NCBI GenBank assembly: GCA_964583615.1
Contig: CAZOWM010000010.1
Coordinates: forward strand, 15,417 to 79,416
DNA from: CAZOWM01 sp964583615
GTDB lineage: Bacteria; Spirochaetota; B62-G9; DRHN01
Direction of reading: 5' to 3'
Length of the DNA: 64,000 nucleotides
The position numbers and the translations under genes were made by a program. The notes beneath the pieces are model-generated. The model was not told the origin of the DNA, did no database searches, and saw nothing but the letters and a program-made list of their open reading frames with translations. Positions 1-8,170 of the stretch are shown here, in pieces (positions within the stretch are counted from its first letter, which is position 1; every line of letters starts with the position of its first letter).

Positions 1-1
1 G

Positions 2-943
2 AAGAACGCAGAGCTCACTGCAATTGTCGACAAGGAACCCTCTGTCCTGGAGCAGAGAGGGCATGAGCTCGGCGTGAAGAATCTGTTCCGGGAGCTCGAC
101 GACGCGCTGGGCTCATCGCTTTTCGACGCGGTGGTCATTGTCACCCCCACATTCACACACAGAGACATTGCCGTAAAGGCTGCACAGGCAAACAAGCACG
201 TGTTCTGTGAGAAGCCGATGTGTGTGCGTGTTGAAGAAGCGAGTGACATGATCGATGCGGCACAAAAAAACGGAGTGAAGCTGCAGATTGCGTTTATGCG
301 GAGGTTCGATCCGCCCTTCGTTCACGCGCGGGAGGTTGTCGACTCCGGAGAGCTTGGCGAGGTAATGATCGTCAAGTCAATCGGAAGAGGCCCCGGGCTT
401 CCGCCCCCGTGGTCGTACAACGTTTCTGAGAGTAACGGCCTGCTGGGTGAAGTGAATTCCCACGATTTCGACTCCACACGTTGGATTGCGGGGGGAGAGT
501 ACCGCAGAATATACGCGGAAGCGGTGAACAGAAAAGTGCCGAAACTCAGGGACGAGTATCCGGATTTTTATGACAATGTCGTGTGCACCGTGCGGTTCGA
601 CAACGAAGTGATCGGCACGATAGACGGAACATGCCCTGCGGATTACGGCTATGATGCGCGAACGGAGATCGTGCTGACAAAGGGTCTGATTTGCATCGGT
701 GAGATCCGAGGGGAGGCGTACATGAGCTGCGGTGTCAGCGGCGTGATCAACCAAAATGCCTGGCGCAGCTGGCGCAACAGGTTTAAAGACGCGTATCTTG
801 GTGAGATGAGGAGCTTTATCGATGCGGTACAAAACGACACGCAGACGAAGGTCACAGGGAATGACGGGCTTGCTGCGGTTGAGGCGGTTGTCGCGGCGAA
901 TGAATCGATAAGAAACGGGTTGCCGGTGGAGATCAAAAGATGA
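2..943 (+). CDS. Gfo/Idh/MocA-family oxidoreductase, 5' end cut by window edge
   Basis: NAD(P)-dependent sugar or polyol dehydrogenase of the Gfo/Idh/MocA family, probably cytoplasmic. The reading frame is open from base 2, so the real start and the N-terminal glycine-rich dinucleotide motif lie outside the window. The visible part carries the end of the Rossmann fold, with VVIVTPTFTH and the diagnostic CEKPM motif whose Lys is catalytic in the family. The C-terminal alpha/beta domain follows, with EVNSHDFDSTRW as the substrate-side His/Asp segment. It ends in an ATGA overlap with the FGGY kinase, so the two are translationally coupled. The segment resembles inositol 2-dehydrogenase (IolG-like) enzymes, but the substrate cannot be told from sequence. 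Family assignment is secure. Confidence 0.9.
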   Translation, partial: KNAELTAIVDKEPSVLEQRGHELGVKNLFRELDDALGSSLFDAVVIVTPTFTHRDIAVKAAQANKHVFCEKPMCVRVEEASDMIDAAQKNGVKLQIAFMRRFDPPFVHAREVVDSGELGEVMIVKSIGRGPGLPPPWSYNVSESNGLLGEVNSHDFDSTRWIAGGEYRRIYAEAVNRKVPKLRDEYPDFYDNVVCTVRFDNEVIGTIDGTCPADYGYDARTEIVLTKGLICIGEIRGEAYMSCGVSGVINQNAWRSWRNRFKDAYLGEMRSFIDAVQNDTQTKVTGNDGLAAVEAVVAANESIRNGLPVEIKR

Positions 944-2415
944 ATATGTTTATCGGAGTGGATATCGGTACAACAGGTGTGCGTGCGGGAGTGTACGGAG
1001 AGGATTTTTCCCTGCTCGGCACCGGGGAGGGGAAGTCGATTATCAGAAGAGGGCCGAAGGGGGAAATATACCAGGACACGGACGAAATGTACGCGGAAAC
1101 CGCAGCAGCGGTGAAAACTGCGCTCGAGAGCACGGGGGTTCGCGGGAGTGCGGTGTCAGCGCTGTCGTTCGCCGGCCAGATGGCGGGAATCATCGGGATC
1201 GACAACAACTGGAACGCGCTCACGCCCTATGACTCGTGGCTCGACACCCGCTGCTCGGGTCAGGTTTCGGAAATAAAAAAGAAAGCCTACGATCTGGTGA
1301 TCGAACGCACGGGAAACATTCCGAGTTACAACCACGGCCCCAAAATACTCTGGTGGAAACAGATGGAGCCTGAGCTGTTTGAGCGCATCGCGCGCTTCAT
1401 TCAGCCTGGTGCCTATGTCGCGGGGAGGCTCTGCGGTCTGAACGCGTCGGAGGCGTTCATCGACTGGACGTACCTTCACTTCTCCGGATTTGCGGGGAAT
1501 CAGGGCCTGGGCTGGGACGAGGAGCTTCTCGGGATGTTCGATGTGGCTCCAGAAAAGCTCCCGCAGATCGTCTCACCGCTCCACGTAGTCGGAAAGGCGC
1601 AAAAAGATGAGGCAGCGCTTTTCGGTGTTTTGGAGGGGACCCCTGTGGCTGCGGGGTGCGGTGACACGGCCTCCTGTTTTCTCGGCACCGGGGCGGTAAA
1701 AAAGGGAATCGCAGTGGATGTTGCGGGAACCGCGTCCGTGTTCGCGCTCACCACGGACAGTTTCATCACCGACAGATCCGGGCTGGTGTACTGCTCCCGT
1801 TCGGTGATAAAGGACCTGTGGTACTCGATGTCCTACATCAACGGCGGGGGGCTCAACCTCGAGTGGTTCAAGGACACCTTCGCGCAGGATACCACCTTTG
1901 AGGAGATGAACAGCGCGATCGAAGACATTTCCCCGGGGTCCGACGGCCTGATTTTCATTCCCCATCTCGAGGGGCGCGGGTACCCCTACGAACCCGACAT
2001 GAGGGGGCACTGGAAGGGGTTCACCAGAAACCACACACGCGCGCACTTTTACCGGTCGATCCTGGAAGGGATTGCGTATGAGTATTCTCTGTACAAAGAA
2101 AAGATACTCGGAATGCTGGGAGGCGAGCTCTCGTACAGCGTTCGCGGCGTGGGCGGAGGCGCAAAGAGCGGGATATGGAACAGGATCAAAGCCGATATTC
2201 TCGGCTGCAGCTACTGCACGATAAACAGGGAAGATATCGGAATACTCGGCCAGGCGATGATTGCAGCAGCCGCAGTGGGGCACGTGGATGATCTGAGCGC
2301 TGCGGCAGGAAAAATAATCAGGAAAGTGGATGAGATCAGGCCGAATGCAGACAATGTGAGAGACTATGCCGTATACATTGAAAAATATAAAAAACTCCTT
2401 GCAGAAGCAGGGTGA
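940..2415 (+). CDS. FGGY-family carbohydrate kinase (xylulokinase-like)
   Basis: Predicted ATP-dependent sugar kinase of the FGGY family (xylulose, ribulose, gluconate, glycerol and related substrates). The N-terminal actin-like phosphate loop DIGTTGVRAG is at about residues 8-17. The second lobe has ADTASCFLGTG-like and GGGLNLEW segments, and the C-terminal FGGY signature GVGGGAKSG is near residue 403. At 491 residues it is full length. The start codon overlaps the stop of the upstream dehydrogenase (ATGA); a second in-frame ATG lies two codons downstream. With the flanking Gfo/Idh dehydrogenases it suggests oxidation followed by phosphorylation of a sugar or sugar acid. Substrate specificity cannot be assigned. 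Confidence 0.93.
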   Translation: MNMFIGVDIGTTGVRAGVYGEDFSLLGTGEGKSIIRRGPKGEIYQDTDEMYAETAAAVKTALESTGVRGSAVSALSFAGQMAGIIGIDNNWNALTPYDSWLDTRCSGQVSEIKKKAYDLVIERTGNIPSYNHGPKILWWKQMEPELFERIARFIQPGAYVAGRLCGLNASEAFIDWTYLHFSGFAGNQGLGWDEELLGMFDVAPEKLPQIVSPLHVVGKAQKDEAALFGVLEGTPVAAGCGDTASCFLGTGAVKKGIAVDVAGTASVFALTTDSFITDRSGLVYCSRSVIKDLWYSMSYINGGGLNLEWFKDTFAQDTTFEEMNSAIEDISPGSDGLIFIPHLEGRGYPYEPDMRGHWKGFTRNHTRAHFYRSILEGIAYEYSLYKEKILGMLGGELSYSVRGVGGGAKSGIWNRIKADILGCSYCTINREDIGILGQAMIAAAAVGHVDDLSAAAGKIIRKVDEIRPNADNVRDYAVYIEKYKKLLAEAG

Positions 2416-2465
2416 CAAGCAGTTTTGTTTTCTCTGATAACCAAAACAATGAAAGGAAAGCCAAA

Positions 2466-3623
2466 ATGAAAACGCTCAATGTCGGTATTATCGGTTACAA
2501 GTTCATGGGCAAGGCCCACAGCAATGCGTGGATAAAGGCGCCGCGTTTTTTCGACCTCGATATTCAGCCGGTAATGAAGGTTGCGTGCGGACGGCATGCG
2601 GAGCCTCTCGCTGAATTTGCCCGGCGGTGGGGATGGGAGCAGACATGCACGGACTGGAAGGAGCTGATCGCGCGGGACGACATCGACATCGTGGATGTTG
2701 CGGCGCCCCAGAATCTTCACCATGACATCGCCGTGGCAGCGGCAAAGGCGGGAAAGCACATCTTCTGTGAAAAACCTCAGGCAATGAGCTACGCCCAGGC
2801 AAAGGAGATGTACGAAGCAGCCGAAAAGGCGGGGGTGAAGCACTACCTCAATCACAACTACAGGCGGTGCCCTGCGGTCAGGCTCGCGAAAAAGCTCATC
2901 GACGAGGGAAGGATCGGGAGGATCTTTCACTGGCTCGGAGAGTACCTCCAGTCATGGATTGTGGACCCGAACTTCCCCCTCACCTGGCACCTGAGAAAGG
3001 AAACCGCCGGGTACGGACCCCACATAGACCTCAATTCCCACATGATCGATATGGCACGGTATCTCGTGGGTGAGGTAAGCAGCATCTCGTGTATGACGAA
3101 GCAGTTCATTTCAGAGCGGCCCTTGCCCGATGAGGTCGCAGCAGGCACATTCAAGGCTGCGGTGAAGAAAGGAGAGATGGGAAAGGTCGGGGTCGAGGAC
3201 GCGGCATTCGTGATTGCCGAGTTTGCAAACGGCGCACTCGGCTGTTTCAATACCACACGGTTTGCCACGGGGAGGAAAAATTACAACCACTTTGAAATCT
3301 ATGGAGACAGGGGAAGCCTGATTTTCAACTTTGAGCGCATGAATGAGCTCCAGTTTTACTCCGCAGAGGACCCGGAATACGCTCGGGGGTTCAGGACCAT
3401 CATTGCCACTGACCCATCACACGAATACATCGCACACTGGTGGCCCGAGGGGCACATCATCGGATACGAGCATGAGTTCGTGCACGCGGTTGTGGATTTC
3501 CTCAATGCGATCGACAAAGATACCGCAATCGAGCCCAACTTTTACGACGGAATGAAGGGCATGCAGGTAATCGAAGCGGGGATCGAGTCTGCGAAATCCG
3601 GGAAAGTCGTGAAGATTGCGTAA
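2466..3623 (+). CDS. Gfo/Idh/MocA-family oxidoreductase
   Basis: Second Gfo/Idh/MocA dehydrogenase of the operon, complete at 385 residues. The N-terminal dinucleotide fold starts with VGIIGYKFMGKAH (residues 5-17), and the E102-K103-P104 motif contains the family's catalytic Lys. The C-terminal domain holds GPHIDLNSHMIDMARY, the usual substrate/His segment. The frame stays open upstream to a GTG at 2412, but ATG 2466 has a good AAAGGAAAG Shine-Dalgarno and begins exactly at the conserved fold, so it is preferred. It differs clearly from the first dehydrogenase in sequence, so the pair probably catalyses two different steps, or oxidation and reduction in turn, as in some keto-sugar epimerisations. 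The substrate is unknown. Confidence 0.92.
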   Translation: MKTLNVGIIGYKFMGKAHSNAWIKAPRFFDLDIQPVMKVACGRHAEPLAEFARRWGWEQTCTDWKELIARDDIDIVDVAAPQNLHHDIAVAAAKAGKHIFCEKPQAMSYAQAKEMYEAAEKAGVKHYLNHNYRRCPAVRLAKKLIDEGRIGRIFHWLGEYLQSWIVDPNFPLTWHLRKETAGYGPHIDLNSHMIDMARYLVGEVSSISCMTKQFISERPLPDEVAAGTFKAAVKKGEMGKVGVEDAAFVIAEFANGALGCFNTTRFATGRKNYNHFEIYGDRGSLIFNFERMNELQFYSAEDPEYARGFRTIIATDPSHEYIAHWWPEGHIIGYEHEFVHAVVDFLNAIDKDTAIEPNFYDGMKGMQVIEAGIESAKSGKVVKIA

Positions 3624-3891
3624 ACCAGGGATTACATTCTGTAAAAAGGAAAGCCTGCATGCACACAGAAAAACCGCTGCACCAATCATCACGCACACCG
3701 AGCTCTCCAGCTTCGGAAGACAGCAGGCTGAATACCTGATCGAGAGGGGAGTGGACCCTGTGCGCATCATCATAAGCCACATGGACAGAAGGATAGATAT
3801 AGAAAAAAACAGAGGGTGCGCAGATGACGGTGAAAAATCCTGCAAAAGCGCTTTGTTTCACAAAGCTTTGAGGAAAAAGAACAATGAATGA
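3616..3891 (+). pseudogene. Remnant of a phosphotriesterase-family hydrolase
   Basis: A short frame (91 codons from a TTG) with a central stretch, about 3661-3819, that matches the middle of phosphotriesterase-related amidohydrolases. It has API-ITHTE followed by a GVDPVRIIISHMD segment. In intact proteins these carry two of the metal-binding histidines and the THTE...GHMD pattern. The N-terminal HxH metal site, the carbamylated Lys region and the whole C-terminal half of the barrel are missing, and the tail is unrelated and Lys-rich. It sits between the second dehydrogenase (8-bp overlap) and the URO-D gene (8-bp overlap). I read it as a deletion remnant of a lactonase- or esterase-like enzyme that once belonged to this operon. 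Confidence 0.7.
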
Positions 3892-4954
3892 AAAAGAACG
3901 GGTGAAAAGGTTCATAAGGTTTGAGAAAACAGACTTCGTCCCCTGGCAGATCAACTGCACTTCCGAGCTCGCCGAGCGCTATATGCGCAGTCTGGGCCTT
4001 GAAGAGAGGTCGTGTACCGTTCGCGGGAAAAATGTGTACAGGTTCACCGCTCTCGACGATTACTTCGGAAACCATCTGGCATTCCTTAGAAACCGCGCCG
4101 TTGACAGCGTTCGGGAGATCAGGCCGGGTTTTTTCAAAGACGAATGGGGGGTGGTGTGGGACAGAAGAATCGACAAGGATATCGGAAATCCCATCTGCGG
4201 ACTTCTCGACGGCATGAACCTCTCAGCCCTCGAGGTGCCGGACCCTCTCGACCCGCGCCGGTTCGAGCATTTCGACCCGCTGATCAGAGCACACGAGGGC
4301 AGGTATATCATCGCAAAGTTTTCCTACAGCCTTTTCGAACGGGCGTGGGCGATACGGGGGATGCAGAATCTGATGATCGATTTCATACAGAACCCGTCGT
4401 TTGTGCACGACCTCTTTTCCGTCATTACGGAGTTCAACCTGAAACTGTTGAGGCACTGTGAGCATTATCCTATCGACGCTGTGTATTTCGGTGATGATTG
4501 GGGAGGGCAGCGCGGTCTTCTGATAAGCCCCGATACCTGGCGCACATTCATAAAACCCTGTCTGAAACAGATGTACGCGCAGGCCCACAGCCAGGGGTAT
4601 GATGTGTTTATTCACAGCTGCGGAAACATATCCGCGTTGCTGGATGACCTTATCGAGATCGGGCTCAACGTGTTCAACCCATTCCAGCCTGAGGTGATGG
4701 ACATCGAAAAGCTGATGGAGAAGTACAGCGGCAGGCTCGCCTACTACGGGAGCATCAGCATACAGCGCACGCTTCCTTTCGGCACACGGAAAGATGTGAG
4801 AGAAGAAGTAAGTCACAGACTCATGCTCGCGCAGAAATACGGAGGGCTCATTCTTTCACCCTCACACGACATGCCGCACGACATACCGCTTGAAAATACA
4901 AAAGCGATGCTGGAAACACTCAGAGCGCAAGAGGCGGTTTTCCGCAGTGCATGA
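3884..4954 (+). CDS. Uroporphyrinogen decarboxylase (URO-D) family protein
   Basis: A 356-residue member of the URO-D/MtaA-like TIM-barrel superfamily. It starts NEKERVKRFIRFEKTDFVP, a typical opening for the catabolic URO-D-like branch rather than true HemE. It retains a VYFGDDWGGQRG segment, the IHSCGNI motif at about residues 243-249 and a C-terminal LSPSHDMPHD segment. MtaA/MtbA-type relatives transfer methyl groups from corrinoid proteins, but no corrinoid protein or methyltransferase partner is encoded nearby, so that role is not supported. Such proteins are common in sugar-degradation operons of spirochaetes and related bacteria with unknown function. A GAGGA ribosome-binding site precedes ATG 3884. 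Confidence 0.85.
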   Translation: MNEKERVKRFIRFEKTDFVPWQINCTSELAERYMRSLGLEERSCTVRGKNVYRFTALDDYFGNHLAFLRNRAVDSVREIRPGFFKDEWGVVWDRRIDKDIGNPICGLLDGMNLSALEVPDPLDPRRFEHFDPLIRAHEGRYIIAKFSYSLFERAWAIRGMQNLMIDFIQNPSFVHDLFSVITEFNLKLLRHCEHYPIDAVYFGDDWGGQRGLLISPDTWRTFIKPCLKQMYAQAHSQGYDVFIHSCGNISALLDDLIEIGLNVFNPFQPEVMDIEKLMEKYSGRLAYYGSISIQRTLPFGTRKDVREEVSHRLMLAQKYGGLILSPSHDMPHDIPLENTKAMLETLRAQEAVFRSA

Positions 4955-4989
4955 GGTTCTCATCAGGGTATTGTGCGCTGTATTTCCTC

Positions 4990-5018
4990 TTGACACGCGG
5001 CGGCCGCGTTGATACTTT
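4990..5018 (+). promoter_or_regulatory. Predicted sigma-70-type promoter for the GntR gene
   Basis: A perfect -35 hexamer TTGACA at 4990-4995 is followed, after a 17-bp spacer rich in GC, by TACTTT at 5013-5018 as a plausible -10. GATACT at 5011-5016 is an alternative with a shorter spacer. It lies in the gap after the URO-D gene, about 40 bp before the regulator's start codon, and would give a leader of about 30 nt. Confidence 0.5.
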
Positions 5019-5054
5019 ATGTAATAATGTAATAACAACAATACAGAATTACAT
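5019..5054. promoter_or_regulatory. Operator-like repeats, probable GntR binding site
   Basis: The 8-mer ATGTAATA occurs twice in tandem (5019-5026 and 5027-5034). The 7-mer ATGTAAT at 5027-5033 is answered by its exact inverted copy ATTACAT at 5048-5054. The block sits just downstream of the predicted -10 and immediately before the regulator's ATG. GntR-family proteins bind AT-rich inverted repeats, so autoregulation at this site is a reasonable inference. The boundaries and the choice of half-sites are uncertain. Confidence 0.45.
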
Positions 5055-5057
5055 ATC

Positions 5058-5804
5058 ATGGACCTCAAAAGCTCCACGCTCAACAAGGAAATACCCGTAC
5101 CCCTGTACTATCAGCTCAAGGAGATACTCATTGAGCACATCAGGCAGGCGCGACAGGGCGACCCCATACCAACGGAGATGGAGCTGTGCGAACAGTTCAA
5201 CATCTCAAGGCCCACGGTACGGCAGGCGGTAAACGAGCTCGTCGTGGAAGGCTATCTTCAGCGGGTGAAGGGAAAGGGGACGTTTATTGCGCGGTCCAAG
5301 ATCAAACAGGACTTTCTCGTCTATCTCGAATCGTTCAACAGCGAGATGATGCGAAAGGGTCTTGTGCCCTCAACGCAGGTTCTCGAGTTCAAACGGGAAC
5401 GCTGCAACAGGCAGGTGAGCGAGGTGCTGGAAGTCAAAAAAGGAAGCGAGGTCATAAAGCTCAGCCGGCTGCGGTTTGCAAACGAGGAACCGATCGTGGT
5501 TGTTTTGACCTATCTGCCTTCTGAAGACCTTCCCGGTCTTCTTTCGGAGGACTTTGTGAACGGGTCACTCTACACGATCATCGAACGCGATTACCGCCTC
5601 ACGGTCGAAAGAGCGGTGAGGACCCTTGAGTCCATCGGTGCCGGTGAATATGTGTCGGGGCTTCTCAAGATCAAAATGGGCGCGCCGGTTCAGTACATAG
5701 AAACCGTCACTTATCTCGCGGGGGGAAAACCGATTGAGTTCTCAAAAGCCTACTATCGAGGGGACAGGAACAGGTTTACCTTCGAACTTCTGAAAAAACG
5801 ATAA
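5058..5804 (+). CDS. GntR-family transcriptional regulator, HutC/UTRA type
   Basis: Transcription factor with an N-terminal winged helix-turn-helix (about residues 8-75) and a C-terminal UTRA ligand-binding domain (about 90-245). The first domain has the family's opening PVPLYYQLKEIL, the recognition region FNISRPTVRQAV and the wing VKGKGTFI. The UTRA segment includes IKLSRLRFANEEPIVV and the end motif PIEFSKAYYRGDRNRF, typical of HutC-class sensors of sugars, sugar phosphates or related metabolites. At 248 residues it has normal length. No good Shine-Dalgarno precedes ATG 5058, consistent with a short leader from the promoter just upstream. It sits inside the catabolic gene set and presumably senses a pathway intermediate. 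Confidence 0.93.
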   Translation: MDLKSSTLNKEIPVPLYYQLKEILIEHIRQARQGDPIPTEMELCEQFNISRPTVRQAVNELVVEGYLQRVKGKGTFIARSKIKQDFLVYLESFNSEMMRKGLVPSTQVLEFKRERCNRQVSEVLEVKKGSEVIKLSRLRFANEEPIVVVLTYLPSEDLPGLLSEDFVNGSLYTIIERDYRLTVERAVRTLESIGAGEYVSGLLKIKMGAPVQYIETVTYLAGGKPIEFSKAYYRGDRNRFTFELLKKR

Positions 5805-5819
5805 GAAAGGAGCACTCAT

Positions 5820-6749
5820 ATGAGTAAGGTACTGATTTCACCCCGTTCATTGACGCGGGACGGGCACCCCTCGCTCGATCTTTTGAGAGAGGCGGGGTAC
5901 GAGGTCGTGTTCTGCACTCCGGGAAAACAGCCGACTGAGGAAGAGCTTATACGGCTTCTTCCGGGCTGCGTCGGGTTTTTGGCCGGAGTGGAAAAGATCA
6001 CGGCAAAGGCGCTCGATGCGGCAAAGGGCCTCAAGGTCATCTCGAGAAACGGCTCGGGCATTGACAACATCGATCTCGAAGCCGCGGAAAGGCTCGGCAT
6101 CACGATCTGCAAGACAGAGGGTGCCAACGCAAAAGGAGTGGCGGAGCTTACGGTCGGCCTGATGTTTGCACTCGTACGGCTTATCCCGCTTCACGACAGG
6201 ACGATGAAAAGCGAGAGGTGGGAGAGAAAAAAGGGTATAGAGCTCGAAGGCTGCACGCTCGGGCTCCTCGGGTGCGGGCAGATCGGAAAAGAAGTGGCCC
6301 TCCGGGCGCTGGGGGTCGGCATGAAGGTGGCTGCGTTCAGACGACACCCCGACCTGTCGTTCGCGCCGTCCGATTCGTTCAGCTGGGGGTCATTCGACGA
6401 GGTGATCGAAAAGTCCGACATGATCAGCCTGCACAGGCCTGCTTCTCCTTCAGGAAAGCCCGTGATCGATGAGGGAGCCATTTTAAAAATGAAAAAAGGC
6501 GTGTACCTCATCAATACCTCCAGGGCAAGCCTCCTCGAGGATGCCTCTGTGCTCAAGGCTCTTGACGACGGGCATATCGCTGGTTTTGCAACCGATGTAT
6601 ATGACAAAGAGCCTCCGGATGATTACAGTCTCGTGCATCACGAACGCGTGATCGCCACCCCTCATCTCGGCGGCTATACAGATGAGAGCGTTGACCGCGC
6701 GACAACGGCAGCGGTGGAAAACATCATCAACACGCTGAAAGCAAAATAA
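5820..6749 (+). CDS. D-2-hydroxyacid dehydrogenase (phosphoglycerate dehydrogenase-like)
   Basis: NAD-dependent oxidoreductase of the D-isomer 2-hydroxyacid dehydrogenase family, 309 residues. The substrate domain includes NGSGIDNIDLEAA. The nucleotide-binding domain has LGLLGCGQIGKEV near residue 150. The three catalytic positions are visible: Arg in INTSR (about 234), Glu in DVYDKEP (about 263) and His in ATPHLGG (about 281). There is no C-terminal ACT domain, which argues against classical SerA and for a catabolic glyoxylate/hydroxypyruvate- or sugar-acid-type reductase. A strong AAAGGAG site lies upstream of ATG 5820, just after the GntR gene, so the two are probably cotranscribed. Confidence 0.92.
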   Translation: MSKVLISPRSLTRDGHPSLDLLREAGYEVVFCTPGKQPTEEELIRLLPGCVGFLAGVEKITAKALDAAKGLKVISRNGSGIDNIDLEAAERLGITICKTEGANAKGVAELTVGLMFALVRLIPLHDRTMKSERWERKKGIELEGCTLGLLGCGQIGKEVALRALGVGMKVAAFRRHPDLSFAPSDSFSWGSFDEVIEKSDMISLHRPASPSGKPVIDEGAILKMKKGVYLINTSRASLLEDASVLKALDDGHIAGFATDVYDKEPPDDYSLVHHERVIATPHLGGYTDESVDRATTAAVENIINTLKAK

Positions 6750-6797
6750 AAACGGCCCGGCTGGCAGCTTTACAGTCAGCGTGAAGGGTACCGTTTT
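6749..6797 (+). other. Stem-loop between dehydrogenase and aldolase genes
   Basis: AAAACGG (6749-6755) pairs with CCGTTTT (6791-6797), extended by CCC (6756-6758) with GGG (6786-6788) across a TA bulge. An inner GCTG/CAGC stem (6760-6763 with 6777-6780) nests inside. The element overlaps the stop codon of the upstream gene and lies just before the aldolase ribosome-binding site. There is no downstream T-run, so it is not a clear terminator. It may be an mRNA processing or stabilising structure within the operon. Confidence 0.3.
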
Positions 6798-6828
6798 CAT
6801 TCAATAACACGAATCAAAGGAAAGGGCC

Positions 6829-7488
6829 ATGGAAAAGACAGAACTGTATGAAAAAATGGAAGAATGCGGTGTGGTTCCAGTCATCGCCATAGAATCGCCG
6901 GATCTGGCGGTTCCCCTTGCGGATGCGCTCATCAAGGGAGGGCTCCCTGTTGCAGAAATTACTTTTCGGACAAAAGCGGCTGCAGAGGCGATCAGCATTC
7001 TGAAAAAGGAGCGGCCGGACATTTTCCTGGGAGCAGGAACGATCCTCACCGTGGACCAGCTGCTGAGCGCAAAGGAATGCGGCGCGGTGTTCGGAGTCAC
7101 CCCGGGCCTGAACCCCGAGGTGGTAAAGAAAGCTGTGGATATCGGATTCCCTCTGTTTCCGGGGGTGATGACGCCTTCTGAAATAGAGCAAGGGCTGTCG
7201 TTCGGAATAAAGGTGCTCAAGTTTTTCCCTGCCGAAGCAAGCGGCGGCGTGTCAATGCTCAAGGCGGTGTCTGCCCCGTACAGCCACCTCGGGGTGCGGT
7301 TCATCCCCACAGGAGGGGTCAATCAAAACAACCTCACAGACTACCTGGCGCTTCCTCAGGTCATAACGGCAGGGGGGACGTGGATCGCGAAAAAGGACAT
7401 GATCTCACAACATCAGTGGGATTTGATCGAAAAAAATGCCGCTGCAGTGGTTGAGACCGTTTCCAGGATTCGCGGGGAGCGCTTCTGA
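6829..7488 (+). CDS. eda: KDPG/KHG aldolase
   Basis: Class I aldolase cleaving 2-keto-3-deoxy-6-phosphogluconate (and often 4-hydroxy-2-oxoglutarate) to pyruvate plus an aldehyde, the key step of the Entner-Doudoroff pathway. It has the expected length of 219 residues. The Schiff-base Lys131 lies in KVLKFFPAEASGG and the catalytic Glu43 in VAEITFRT. GAGTILT, GVTPGLNPEV and the phosphate-site FIPTGGV segment are also present. AAAGGAAAGG precedes ATG 6829. In this operon it would split a 2-keto-3-deoxy sugar acid (phosphate). No dehydratase partner (Edd/IlvD or enolase-like) is in the window; it could lie before base 1. Confidence 0.95.
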   Translation: MEKTELYEKMEECGVVPVIAIESPDLAVPLADALIKGGLPVAEITFRTKAAAEAISILKKERPDIFLGAGTILTVDQLLSAKECGAVFGVTPGLNPEVVKKAVDIGFPLFPGVMTPSEIEQGLSFGIKVLKFFPAEASGGVSMLKAVSAPYSHLGVRFIPTGGVNQNNLTDYLALPQVITAGGTWIAKKDMISQHQWDLIEKNAAAVVETVSRIRGERF

Positions 7489-7532
7489 ACGGTGCGGACT
7501 ATTAATCACATGTGAAGGTTTTGGAGGATACA

Positions 7533-8141
7533 ATGAAACCGGTTATCAAGGACAACATGGTGTTGAAGCCATTTACTGTGGGATGGGACCCGAATGACGG
7601 GATAATGGACGATCCGGACAATCATGTTGAGCGCTTTCTCAGCACGCTCACGAATATGTTTTACGATGCGGATGCGGCAGAGCGCTTTTTGAAAGAACAC
7701 GGAGATGTACTGCTCTACGAAGTGTATGAGAAAACGATTCCCCAGAGAGACGGAGAGATTCAGTTTTGCTCGAGCATCACCCACCCGGGAAAAATCGGAG
7801 CAGAGTACTTTATGACAAAGGGGCATTTTCACGCCCGCCGCGACACCGCGGAGATTTACTACTGCCTGCGGGGAAAGGGGTATATGCTCATGGAGCTGGA
7901 AAACGGAGAATACGAAATCGGTGAGCTCCTGCCGGGAAAGACCGTGTACGTGCCCGGAAATTATGCACACCGCTCGATCAATGTGGGAGACGAGACACTC
8001 ATTTCGCTCGCAGTGTATCCTGGAGATGCGGGGCACGATTACGGGTCGATAGAGACGAGCGGGTTCAAGCACGTGGTCGTTGAGAAAAACGGGAAACCGG
8101 AAGTGATCGAAAACCCGCGCTACGGGCGCATGAAGGCGTAA
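7533..8141 (+). CDS. Cupin-type (archaeal-type) glucose-6-phosphate isomerase
   Basis: Metal-dependent phosphoglucose isomerase of the cupin family found in Thermococcales and some bacteria, unrelated to the usual PGI. The metal site is visible: His98 and His100 in GHFH, Glu107 in RRDTAEIYY, and a later His in NYAHRS. GEYEIGELLPGKTVYVPG forms the second cupin half. The frame is open from a GTG at 7512, but ATG 7533 is preceded by a strong TTGGAGGATA site and gives a 202-residue protein of family length, so it is preferred. It could interconvert fructose-6-P and glucose-6-P, or act on another hexose phosphate produced by this operon. Confidence 0.87.
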   Translation: MKPVIKDNMVLKPFTVGWDPNDGIMDDPDNHVERFLSTLTNMFYDADAAERFLKEHGDVLLYEVYEKTIPQRDGEIQFCSSITHPGKIGAEYFMTKGHFHARRDTAEIYYCLRGKGYMLMELENGEYEIGELLPGKTVYVPGNYAHRSINVGDETLISLAVYPGDAGHDYGSIETSGFKHVVVEKNGKPEVIENPRYGRMKA

Positions 8142-8170
8142 ACACGAAAAGGTGCGAGGAGGGTAACTGT

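Noticed and set aside
377..832. Long antisense frames opposite the first dehydrogenase and most other genes
   Set aside because: They mirror codon bias of well-supported genes on the other strand and have no recognisable products.
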